Assembly (NCBI GenBank): GCA_035578905.1
Contig: JAQJVL010000002.1
Location: forward strand, 10,788,717 to 10,852,716
Direction: 5' to 3'
Length of the DNA stretch: 64,000 nucleotides
DNA from: Stictocephala bisonia
Taxonomy: Eukaryota > Arthropoda > Insecta > Hemiptera > Membracidae
Below are positions 33,525 through 44,575 of the stretch, one piece after another (position 1 is the stretch's first letter; every line of letters starts with the position of its first letter). The notes beneath the pieces were generated by a model, which was not told where the DNA came from, did not search any database, and worked only from the letters and a program-made list of their open reading frames with translations. Both the position numbers and the translations under genes were made by a program.

Positions 33525-33620
33525 TTTAGACAAACAGTTCAAATTGATGTGATTTTTTGTTTTTTTCGCGACATGTTTCGATATAAATATATCGTCTTCA
33601 AATGTTTGTTTACTATTGTA
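33525..33620 (-). repeat. Penelope-like 3' terminus with a hairpin motif
   Basis: It matches the left arm of 3881-4222 (ACAGTTCAAATTGATGT, then GCGACATGTTTCG). On the minus strand it reads TTGAAGA (33601-33595), a 7-bp stem CGATATA/TATATCG (33594-33588 with 33585-33579), then AAA. That is hammerhead-like, with U for the first C of the core. Confidence 0.5.
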
Positions 33621-33896
33621 ACGTGGATTTAAATAGTAGCCAATGTTCGATTCTATTATTTGTAAAGTATTAAATTATAAGAAGATAAAATCTCTTTTAT
33701 TTTGAAAAAAATTTAGTTAATCTAAGTTATGTTTGTTACACAAAATAAATTATATTGCATTTGAAGTTTTCGGTTGTTTTAGTATGTATTGTTTGTTTAG
33801 TATTTAGAACTACTTGTGTCAAACGAAGACTTCTATGACATATAGAAATAGGCGACCCCCACTACTGTCAACCAATCAGAATGTTACACTGAAAAA

Positions 33897-34024
33897 ACAC
33901 ACCCACCCGCCCACCGATACAGGTACAGTGGTATTGAATCGCCCAACCATACACGTAGAGTGCTATTGACCCACCCACCCATACACGTACAGTGGTACTG
34001 ACGTTCACCTATACACGTACAATA
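33897..34024 (+). repeat. Short minisatellite, unit about 32-36 bp
   Basis: Three to four units of the form CCCACCCACCCATACACGTACAGTGGTATTGA (shown in two parts: CCCACCCACCCATACACG and TACAGTGGTATTGA). The same motif occurs twice at 15995-16070. The 81-codon minus-strand frame 33884-34129 runs over it and is an artefact. Confidence 0.75.
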
Positions 34025-34278
34025 TTTTACCCTGATATTAGTCTGATTTTCATCTAATTGACAAGGTTGGTACTCAGTTCTTTTCACTACACAAGATCCA
34101 GACCCCTGACCACCACCCAACGCAGACACTCCAGAATTATCTAGTAGTGTTCCCGTTGATATTATCTACTAAACGGAAGCCGTGTCAAGGACCGATCATA
34201 GAACCTATCACCTACAATCTCTACAAAACTTTGTCCCCAAGTATATGGGTTACAGCACTGCACCCTAAGTGCTGACAA
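34025..34278 (-). repeat. Family R copy (R7)
   Basis: It runs from GTCTGATTTTCATCTAATTG through CCACCCAACGCAGACACTCC to the head (GTCCCCAAGTATATGGG, CACTGCACCCTAAGTGCTG). Its tail has been replaced by the short minisatellite. Confidence 0.75.
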
Positions 34279-35005
34279 ATTGTCATTGAGAGCATTTCTA
34301 TGATTTTCGATTTTCACGAATCTTGTCATTAGGACTCACTTGGTGGATCACACTCTCCTTATTTAGAGGTAACATATTCAATCTCTACTGTCCACACATT
34401 AGGGGTTACTTCTTAGATGCTCACAACTGTCTCATATTTAGGCGTTACTTTTGTATTGGCGCAGTTTGTTGTTTAAATCCAGTTCTTCATCTAACCGTTT
34501 CGTAACTAAGAATCACTTATTGTATCTCCTTTTTCTATACTTAAAATTCATGTTTTAGATGTCCAATGGAATTTTTCCTCCTTACTTCAATAACATAATA
34601 ATGAAAAGGACTGCTTCACATATTACTTTTCATTTTCTTGCAATAGTTTAATATTGTTAAAAAGGATAGACGCTTTGTGAAGTTCCTTTCGTTTGTATCA
34701 GTTTATAATAAATATAGTATCTATAAAATTACAAACCTTCCTAAAATGTGCTTGAGACTATTTGCTACGTTCCAAAAAGATTTCAAAACTTAAACTTTGT
34801 TTTTATGAAGAACATAGTTATTTCAAAAGTAAGTACTTTTATAACGTTTTATGTTGAGATGAATAACGTATACCTTAACATTACTAAGCTCACACAATTC
34901 ATTCATAGTTTAAAGTCAACTAAGGTTATGTCACTGTAACAAGAATTACAGGTTAAACGGGAAACATTTATGTGACATAATGGTAGGCTATACGTTACAG
35001 CGTCT
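34279..35005. other. AT-rich sequence, nothing recognised
   Basis: Two short plus-strand frames (34323-34505, 34748-34939) with no recognised product. Confidence 0.35.
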
Positions 35006-36290
35006 CATAGTTACGGGCTGCAGTCTGAAAGGGTTAATGCTCCAGTAACCTTGTCTTAACCTTGACACATCGTTAGTGTTACGTGCTGGAGTTTAATATT
35101 CCAGTAACGTTGCCTTAACTTTGACACAATCATCGTTAGTGTTACAATCATTCACTTACGTGCTGGAGTTCATTGTTCCAGTAACTTTCCTTAATCTTTA
35201 CACAATCATCGTTAGTGTTAAAGTTATTCAATTACGTGCTGGAGTTTAGTTTTCCAGTAAACTTTCCTTAACCTTGACACAATCATCGTTAGTGTAACAT
35301 TTATTTACTTATGTGCTGGAGTTTAATGTTCCAGTAACGTTACCTTAACTTTGACACAATCATCGTTAGTGTTACAGTCATTCACTTACGTGCTGGAGTT
35401 CATTGTTCCAGTAACTTTCCTTAATCTTTACACAATCATCGTTAGTGTTAAAGTTATTCAATTACGTGCTGGAGTTTAGTTTTCCAGTAAACTTTCCTTA
35501 ACCTTGACACAATCATCGTTAGTGTAACATTTATTCACCTACGTGCTGGAGTTTAATGTTCCAGTAACGTTACCTTAACTTTGACACAATCATCGTTAGT
35601 GTTACAGTCATTCACTTACATGCTGGAGTGTAATGTTCCTGTAAACTTTCCTTAACCTTGACACAATCATCGTTAGTGTAACAGTTATTCACCTACGTGC
35701 TGGAGTTTAATGTTCCAGTAACGTTACCTTAACTTTGACACAATCATCGTTAGTGTTACAGTCATTCACTTACATGCTGGAGTGTAATGTTCCTGTAAAC
35801 TTTCCTTAACCTTGACACAACCATTATTAGTGATATAGTTACTCACTTACGTGCTATACTCTGTGAGGTTTAGTACTCATGTGACGTTATTGTGACCTTG
35901 ACACAATCTTCGTTAGTGTTAGATATTCACTTACGTGCTGCAATCTGTGAGGTTTGATGCTCCAATAACACTGTCGTAACTTTTCCGTAGTCATCTTTTG
36001 ACTAGTATTACAACTTTTTAGTAGTGTTACATACCTTTACTAACGTGCTGGAGTTTAATCTCTTTGACCTTGTTGTAACCTTTTCACAATCACTGGTAGT
36101 GTTACAGAGCTTTACTTACGTGCTGGAGTTTAACGCTTCAGTCTCTTTGTCGTTACCTTGCCACAATCATCGTTAGTGACAGATATTCACTTACGTGCTG
36201 CAGTGAGGGTTATTGCTCCAGTAACCTTGTCGTTATCTTCACACAATAAGCATTAGCATTTCAGACCGTCACTTACGTATTTTTGGCGTT
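35006..36290 (+). repeat. 77-bp satellite with higher-order repeats
   Basis: ACGTGCTGGAG anchors recur at 35082, 35159, 35235, 35312, 35389, 35465, 35542, 35619, 35696, 35773 and 35850, with periods of 76-77 bp. Longer, diverged units follow at 35934, 36044, 36119 and 36194. Each unit has CTGGAGTTTAATGTTCCAG, a 5-bp inverted pair, and ACACAATCATCGTTAGTG. A three-unit block of 230 bp (35159-35388) repeats at 35389-35618. A two-unit block of 154 bp (35542-35695) repeats at 35696-35849. Confidence 0.95.
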
Positions 36291-39200
36291 TTACTAATTT
36301 TTAAAGGTCATTATTGATAACAATTGGACTACCACGCAAACCTATGACAATGTGTAAGATACTCGATTTTAATTTAGTAGAAAATCAAGTTAACTAACAA
36401 GAATTAAGTGTTTCTTACAAAATCATAATTTGAAAGACCTAACGATGCTGTTAAACTTCTCGCCATAACATTAACCCCTAAATGTGGAGACAAAGTACCA
36501 CTTAGTGTTGTTGACCTCGCAATTGCTACTTTATGTTCAATTAATTATGGGTACTCTGGAATGTTAATTGCTAATTATATTGTGGTTGAAAACGGCCGAT
36601 TAACGCTTTATATCTATGTCAAAATTTTAAATGTGTGAATTAATACCAATTGAATACACGTACATACATGCATGTTAGGCCTATGCTTTTTTTTGAGGAA
36701 ATTTTTTTCTTGATAAGGACTTGATATTTGTTGTTAAAACACTACAGTTTTTATTTTATATTTTATTATTATATTATTAAGACAAGTACGTTTTGAAACG
36801 ATTTCGATCTTATAGACGGATACAATAAGTGATTATATAAACCCATTTGAAAATAAACTTTATTACTATCAACAACTTTCTTCGTTGAAATGTCGTGTAA
36901 AAGCAGATCTACTACCACTCAATAAATACATATGCCATTACAGGGGGTTTCCTGCTGTGCTATTCGTTGTAAAGGAAACAATATGAATCTTCCATTCCCC
37001 CTGCTGATATATTGTGATTTTAGTTTACGTTCGTGCTGTGTTTTAGTTTTATACTATAGTTCGTTAACCATTGTTAAGTACGATTTAAAAACGTGTATGT
37101 AAAAGCTGTATATTTTTAAAATATATGATTTTTTTGCTTTACATTTGAAATAAAACTGTGTAAATTTGCAAGGCAATTTGCAATATATGTTTCTTAAATA
37201 TAATGATTATGTAGAAACACAAAGTTCATTTTTATCGATTGTCAATACGCTAATCATCAAGACATGAGTAAATATGAATTTCGAATGGAAGTGTATATTA
37301 CAATAAGTGTGATTGTTACAACCTAAGGCTGTCTATTCCTTCGAAAGTTTTACTAATTATAGATGAACGGTAGTTATCAGAACTACGCTACAGCACAGAG
37401 GAGATAGAAATAGAAGTCGCATCTAATAGTGCGCTGAAAGAGTATGTGAGAGCCATGATGTGGTCAGTCCCTCACTTATTTCCCATAAATCCTCAAGGAC
37501 AAACATAAGAGTTATTACTGCCGATGTTTAAAGATCTAAATTACCTGTAATCTATATAAACCTGCCCTGACGCTTTCGCTCGAGCTATCAGAAAGTGACC
37601 TTTGTTTCTTTCCTTTCTGTGACTATGGACAAATTGAACTTTACTTTCCTAAAAACTCATGCCAGATGTTGAACCTACAGGTTATGAGGCAGATTATACT
37701 TTTTGACTCCGCAGAAAAAATAAATATAAATGTCAAACTACCGCTAAAACTTTCACCGAATTATAAAATAAGTAATAATTAAAAAATAAAATAAATGGAA
37801 TATTTGAAATTGGCTAAAATCCTATCCATAGAAATACATAAACAGTTGTAACCCATGGTAGTTGTTTGATTTTTATTATTAGATGTTTTCCCTTATAGGA
37901 ATACAATAAGCAATTGAATTAATGCTTACCTGATCTTTATATTTATAAGCCCCCCCCCCCCCCCAATGATTGCATTCTCTCAGTGAATGCCTTCTACTGT
38001 TCTTTCAATCACGTTAGTCTTATTTTTTTATTTACTCTAGTATTGAATCCCATTTATAAATTTTGTTTGTATATTTATCCTTCAGTTCATATACTATTAT
38101 CTTTAGTTTTTTTAATTCCTTTTGTATATCTGTGATCCATGTTTTATGGTTTTGAATTTTACTTGGAATTTGGGTTTTTTACTACACTGTTTTTAACTGT
38201 AGATAAGTTACAAGAGCTAACTTTGAAGAAAGATAAGATGATAAAAATTAATTCTAAAAGAATGTGTTTTTGTAAAAAGTACTCATGTAGACCCTGTTTG
38301 GCTCAATTTGAAGGACAACTTCTCCTTAAACAAAGACGTTTTCTACGTACGTCTCCTACGGATCAAGGATTTCAGCCATTCCGTTATTGGCTGAATAGTG
38401 GATTCCCATCACAACAACCTATTTAAAGGGAGATAGTTAAAACTTGTTTTATTAAAATATACTCCTTGACCTACCATGCTAAGTTATTGTTGTAATTCAG
38501 TACTGTATTAGAGAAAGTATTCAAATTACCTTAAACATACATATTATCATGAAAGAGCAGAACTGTCGGTCGATATTCTTGCAGTTGCGTGTTCACCGAG
38601 AGCAGGTCACGGCAGGAATATGACTTGGCCTAACCTTCCATTTAAAATGCCCAATTAAATGTTTAAAGAAGTTTATACGGTTGGGGTCAGTATTTCCCAA
38701 ACACGCTAGGTTGTGTGAACTTGACTTGCACAATTCCTGCTGCGCCAACGCACGTACACATAATGCAATTACGAGATCCATATCGCAGTAGCATGGTAAC
38801 AAGGTGACTCACCTTTAGACGTCCTTGACCGGTTTTATCCCGGAGGATGAACCAGTTTGACGAGAAAATGATGAGGTGTATGGCGCGTAGTGTCGATGAG
38901 AGAGATTGTGGTGTGTTTATTCGCGAGCTTTTACGAAACGAACATAAACAAATATTTTTGTTATTGACAGTATTAACGAAGGTTTGTTTAATAGTGAGCT
39001 TCACCATACTTCGTTATTTTCGTGTGTTTTCATGGTCAAAATAACTGTTATACAAAATATTTAAATGAATATTTAATTTATTCGAAAGCAAGGGGAATTT
39101 CCACATAATTGTTTAAAATGGCAATATGAATATATTTCTACGGTTTTACATATACCAAGGGACACTCCTACATACTTTGCGTGCCAACCCCGTCTGCATA

Positions 39201-39357
39201 ACAGTTATAAACACAAACAGCTGTTATATGTGTTCATAAAAACACTGTAGTTATAGAAATCCATTCGAAAGGAGATTATGTTCCTTCCTACCTCGAGATA
39301 TTTTATGGGGATCGATTCTTTTGCGGAATTAAATACTAAGTACTGTAGAACGAGTAG
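36291..39357. other. AT-rich sequence with a C15 run and a CpG-bearing patch
   Basis: Positions 37950-37964 are an uninterrupted run of 15 C. A plus-strand frame at 38139-38426 (95 codons) and frames at 38593-39044 on both strands have no recognised product. The patch 38580-39010 is richer in CG dinucleotides than its surroundings (GGCGCGTAGTGTCGATGAG, ATTCGCGAGC) and could be a repeat copy or a remnant exon. I cannot support either. Confidence 0.35.
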
Positions 39358-39658
39358 GACCTTTTCCGTTAAATCTACCACTACTTTTTCATCGCAATTA
39401 CGGTTAGGTTAGGTGGCTACTAAAGATGATCACAAACTAGTAAATCCAATGACTGACTTACCGCCGAATGCGCTCTCCGTCTGTAACTTCTTGGAAAGTG
39501 ATAAGGCCAGCGATATCGAATTCCTAGTGGAAAAGTAATACAACAGTGGACATAAAAATTATTTGGGAACAGTTTTTAGAGAAATAGAATATTTATCAAG
39601 CGGTAATGAGTAAATGGAAACAAAATATAGTACTGGTAGTGAAGTAACGGATTAGATC
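39358..39658 (+). mobile_element. MITE family M, copy 1 (301 bp)
   Basis: It starts GACCTTTTCCGTTAA and ends in the near complement (GTAGTGAAGTAACGGATTAG then ATC). The interior aligns with 54729-55076, including GGTTAGGTTAGGTGGCTAC and TTACCGCCGAATGCGCTCTC. A decayed reading frame inside (VATKDDHKLVNPMTDLPPNA, then LSVC) matches the open frame of copy 2 up to a stop and a frame change. Confidence 0.7.
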
Positions 39659-40491
39659 GGATAAGTATTGTACTTAGTTAAACAACAGTCATGGAAACTC
39701 GAGACATGCTATTTTTATAATGTACAACACTCGATATTCCTTGTTGAGTATTATTTCGTGAAAGCAAGTAGTGATACGTAATGAAACAGATCATGAATTT
39801 TAAGTAATATTTTTCTTTCCTTTTTTTAGATAAGCAGGCATATCCTCAAAAGAACTCCAGTGTTATTAACTAAAATAAAAAAAGATATGTGGCAATAAAT
39901 ATCGAAGTGGGAATATTTGATTGAAACTAAAACCGTTATGTATGTTGAAAACAGTCAAATTAGTATGAACAAAGACATTAATTTAGGAACTATTTCGTAA
40001 TTTATTGGTATTGTGAATATGTGAATGAGGCATTTCCTTGGCCTGTTTTACAGGTCAATTTGGAACGCTGTCCGTCATGGAGATCCTCGGATTTAGACTG
40101 TTTGACCTTAGATAATTGTTTGCTATGAAACATTTCCTTTTTTTAAGGTAAAAGAGAAGTTCAAAGAGGTTCCACGAGCTGCGATGAATCAACAATCGGT
40201 GATTGTTGACAGCTGTCCTTCCAGGGTTGTGGCTACAAGCAGTCATTGACCCTGTGTATATAGGTTCAAAGGGTGCTTGAGTATATCCAGACTAGTGAGA
40301 GGTGTGAAATAAACAACACCGCTGTTGATGACATAACATTAAGTACTAAATATTATGTCATCAATGCTTCATCCTCTTCTAGACATTATAGTTCTGCACG
40401 TTTGCCAAAATATGAGAATAACCGAGTAAGTGGAGGTAGATGAAAGTATACAGGGGTTCATCTCTATGTATATTATAGATTTATGCCTATG
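39659..40491. other. AT-rich sequence, nothing recognised
   Basis: A 63-codon minus-strand frame (40055-40246) lies in a GC-richer patch with no recognised product. Confidence 0.35.
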
Positions 40492-40885
40492 GTCAGCACT
40501 GGTGGCACAGTGCTGTTACCCAGCTACTTGTGCAAAAAGTGTTGTGAAAATTTGATATATTCAATGTGCGGTCATCTTAATACAAACACGACGTCCGCTC
40601 AAAGGTTACTATCAACGGGAACACCACTAGAGAAGTCTAGGGTGTCCATGCTGGATGGTAGTCAGGGTCCGGATGTTGTGAATGGAAGAGAACTGAGAAT
40701 CGGCCTTGTCAGTCAGCTGAAAATCATTCCAATGCTACAAGGTACGGATTATACGTACAGATGTAGTTCATTAGTTGCTCTGGCATTGGGCTATTAATAA
40801 ATGGTCCTTTTTAATAAATAGTCAACCTTAGTTTAAACAATGACTACACTCGTTTATCTACACTCATCACTCTCATTCACTCCTC
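40492..40885 (+). repeat. Family R copy (R8), full length
   Basis: This is the most complete plus-strand copy and is used here as reference. Head GTCAGCACTGGTGGCACAGT; interior GTCCATGCTGGATGGTAGTC; tail GGGCTATTAATAAATGGTCC and ACTCATCACTCTCATTCAC. TGGCACAGTGC at 40503-40513 differs from a box A consensus at one base. The 104-codon frame 40483-40797 lies within it and is not conserved in other copies. Confidence 0.8.
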
Positions 40886-41360
40886 GGGTTTGCCCGTATG
40901 ATGAATGAGTTCGAGAATGAATAAAGACCTATGAATATTCTTAATATATTTAGCGTCTATTTCATAGCTCTAATAGGTCAGTTAATTAGGTTTAAATTTT
41001 GTCTAAATGTTAGACAGTGCGTAATTGTTAACAAATAACACGTCTCCAAAAATTATTCATGTATTTATTTTAGGTTTAAGTATGTCAATTATTTATACTT
41101 ATTTGACATTTTATTTGACTAATTATATTCATACATTGTGTATAAATGTGCGTTATGTTTGTTTTATACAAAATTTTGTGTATAGGTTCATAAATTATTT
41201 TTTCTTATTAATTATTATTGAAACAAATTGTAAAATCATTTTTTACTTTTACCATACCATGGGTCTTTTAATATAAAACTTAATAAATTGTAAAATGTCT
41301 CTTATAATTGCGAAATAAATTACACTTTTAGTTATACTGTAATACTACAGCCACAATTAT
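40886..41360. other. AT-rich sequence, nothing recognised
   Basis: The 83-codon frame at 41025-41276 is hydrophobic because of T-rich codons and is not recognised. Confidence 0.35.
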
Positions 41361-41765
41361 TTAATTCAGGAGGTAGTTTCCCAAACGCCCTGGCCACAAC
41401 TGGAAAGTCGACAGCCCCAGACAGTCCTATAGTACCAATGCAATTTTACCGTCAGAGGGCCAAACTTCGTTCGTGTTTAGAACTATAATGCGTTATGGTG
41501 AACACTATGAATATCAAATACCAATTCTAGTTTACCATAAGTTCATATTATGATTTTTTCAATTGTAAAACAATCAAAAATGACATTTAAAGTTTCACAT
41601 ATTAGCTGTGAAAAATACTAAAATACTTTATTGTCTACAAAAACCAACTTATGATTCACTAAAATAGATCTTTCCGTACCAAATGAAACTTCGATAAGTG
41701 TTACTTCCCGTTTTCAAAGTGTTACGATAAGATTATTACTAAGCACCGAATCGTTAAAGTAAAAA
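41361..41765 (+). repeat. Dispersed family F, copy 1
   Basis: It aligns with 50361-50735: AGTTTCCCAAACGCC against AGTTTCCCAAACTGC, then GACAGCCC, GTCAGAGGGCCAAA against GTCAGTGGGCTAAA, TAGTGAACACT, and CCAACTTATGATTCACTAAA against CCAACTTATGATCCACTAAA. Identity is moderate and no ends are defined. Confidence 0.6.
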
Positions 41766-42365
41766 AAAAACACCTTTTTTAGGCCAAATACCGTGGAAAC
41801 GGTCCCCTAAAATTCAGAGGATATCTTTTTAACCTAATAAATATAACATTTACATTCATATTTACATATGCTTAGTATTATTCTTTACTTTTTAAGGTTA
41901 TATATTGTAATTTTTTTGTTGTTTTTACAAATATGGTTAGGTTTTATATTTAGGTGCGAGAGAGGGCTCTATAGCCCTAACTTCACCATTAAAGACATTT
42001 TTCATTTATTTTTATTTCAAAGGTTTACTTGAAATATTTACTTGATTGTTTTCATATTTTCAAAGCAGATTATTCCAAATAATTATTATATTATTTAATG
42101 TTTATAGTTAAGAGGTTCCAGATGACATTATAAGTACCAAACCAGAGCTAAGACTATCTCCAAACTACGAACATTTCCCGTCAGGGAACATTTAGCCGTT
42201 AACAATATCCATCTATCCTTTGGAAAGTTATTTCAAAAATAACACCTCCCAACGATCGATCACGACTGTAATGCTGATTCATGAGAGAGTGTACTTACAT
42301 ATTCATAAATGCAACTCGCAACCTTTGTTCTACCGACAAGTAGGTATTTCTTTGAATGTTTGTAT
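41766..42365. other. AT-rich sequence, possible family A fragment
   Basis: GAGAGAGGGCTCTATAGCCC with AACTTCACCATTAAAGACAT (about 41955-42000) looks like the first 60 bases of family A in reverse. Nothing else is recognised. Confidence 0.3.
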
Positions 42366-42745
42366 GGAGCTCTATGGATCCTTTGTGTGTTATATAAGTA
42401 TGTAATTATGTATGTATGTATCAAGCTTTATGTATCCTTTGTGTGTTATATAAGTATGTAATTATGTATCTATGTATCAAGCTCTATGTATCCTTTGTGT
42501 GTGTTGTATAAGTATGTAATTATGTATGTATGTATGTATCAAGCTCTATATACATTTTGTATACACTTTGTATACAAAATGTATATATATATATATGTGT
42601 GTACTTATATAACACTTTGTGTGTTATATAAGTATGTAAATATATATGTATGTATGTATCAAGCTCTATGTATACTTTGAGTGTTATATAAGTATGTAAT
42701 TATGTATGTATGTATCGAGCTCTATGTATCCTTTGAGCATATTTA
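42366..42745 (+). repeat. Tandem repeat of about 57-62 bp with embedded palindromes
   Basis: Units of the form TCTATGTATCCTTTGTGTG, TTATATAAGTATGTAATTA, then TGTATGTATCAAGC occur five to six times. Within it are two perfect hairpins: arms 42547-42564 and 42570-42587 (18 bp, loop 5), and arms 42602-42615 and 42621-42634 (14 bp, loop 5). The frames at 42220-42680 are by-products. Confidence 0.85.
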
Positions 42746-44575
42746 TTAACTATCATAAATAAAATATGATAGTTAATAATGAACCCTTTTAATCACTCTA
42801 TGTACCATCAATTTTAATTGGAGTGAATATATTTATTTAGAAAATATATTCTTTTTAAAGAATATAAGTAGACTAATGTAAATTTGTTATCATTGTCTGA
42901 AGAAAACTTGTCATATCTTTTATAATTTAAGTTAGAGGCAAGTTCGACTACACTGGATGGTGGGTACTTTATTTTCCTGTATTTCTAAATAATTCATAAA
43001 ACATATTTTATATATTTATATATTGTATGTAAACACAAAACAATCAAAGAAATAATTCTATGGAAATTCACTAGATAAAAATATTTTTAATTTATTACTG
43101 TAGAGCTTACAAACACAAAACTTGTTTGCTAAACTAGCGTATTTTCAAATGTTCTTTTCGGAAATATGTAAACTTTTCAATAATATTTTCATATTCGCCC
43201 ATATTCATTTCATAATCTTTACGATCGGCTTATTATTAATGAATTATGAATGTCTACTAATCACACTTCAGCAATTAACTATGAAAATTCCTTTACAAAA
43301 ATCTTGCGACTAATTGTAGTAAATGTGTAAAGAGAAATAAGATTTACGATCCAAATGCCACTATTTCAAATATGAAAGGATCAACAATCATCAAAATAAA
43401 ATTTAACTCCTTTAAAGGATTGAGTAATTAAATTCAATTCAATATAAGCTGGAAACCAATTCATTACAGCCTAATAGTAACATGTAGTCAGTTTTGAAAA
43501 ATAAATTAAATAAAGATAAGAAATGTAGTCTATATTATTTAAACTAAAATAAAATAAACAACTGATTTTTTTTATTTGAAGAATATAAATGTTCGATAAT
43601 ACTTAAATAAATGTGCATTTAAATGGCTGAATTAATTATAGGCCAAGGGAATTATAAACAGCTATAAATACAAGATAAATATGGACATAAAAAAGGGGAA
43701 ATACGTCGTAAATACGTCCAGTGTATCTTTATCTTATAATTTATTAGTTTTAAATTGTACCTAAACTCCTTATTATAAACTTCATTAATCCAAACGTTCG
43801 ATAATTTGGAAAAAGTCGTAATTAGATTTTGTAAAGTTCAAGACGTATAAAATCGTATTGCAAACGTGTGCACTATAAAAGTGAGCGCAACGAACAAACA
43901 CGTTAATAAAAAACACATTCAACATTACTGTATATGAAATAAATTTTGCTTAACACTGGCAAGTGTATAATTTTATTCAATAATTTATCGTTTATCCGTA
44001 TCTTTTTATAGCTCAGAACAATATGACACAAGGGGGTTTTATGACAGAATGCGTACTTGCAGGTAGATATATGAGAGATAACTAATGGAACTTGGAGGAT
44101 CATAAACAACTAACTGTCAACGTCTGGTGTACGGAACTGAACATTTATTGGGACTTTCACTTTCCATTTATTTTACAGAGATCGTTTATTTAACTATTTT
44201 ATATTATAAATCTGCAAGTGGATTAGATTATAGTGTGTATACACATACATTAGGTTTTATTATAAAATGTACATAGGGTAGTTATATTTTCTTACAGCCA
44301 GATAATTTTGAAGTTAATTATAAGAAGTGAAGTATATTTTTTACACAACTTTTATTGTATATTTCTTCATGTTTTCTGAAATACTGATGAGGAAAGAAGG
44401 TGTTATATTTTGTAAAAATCTATAAAAATGTCAAGTATACATTTTAAAACCCGGTTCTTTCTCTTTTACATGATAGGTGAACAAAATCTCCAATAACCCA
44501 CCCACCCTTTAGTCAAACACATATTTTATAACCAACCCAACATCTATCGAAGATAACTTTTATAGCCCTACTCCC
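42746..44575. other. AT-rich sequence with a hairpin, otherwise nothing
   Basis: A perfect hairpin has arms 42744-42757 and 42765-42778 (TATTAACTATCATA, loop 7). A smaller one lies at about 42848-42867 (ATATTCTTT facing AAAGAATAT). The rest to 44575 contains only short unrecognised frames. Confidence 0.4.

Noticed and set aside
35006..36290. CRISPR-like array because of regularly spaced conserved segments
   Set aside because: The whole 77-bp unit is conserved, including the would-be spacers, and the genome is eukaryotic.
37950..37964. G-quadruplex on the minus strand from the C15 run
   Set aside because: A single homopolymer run may form one, but nothing in the context suggests a role, and such runs are prone to sequencing error.
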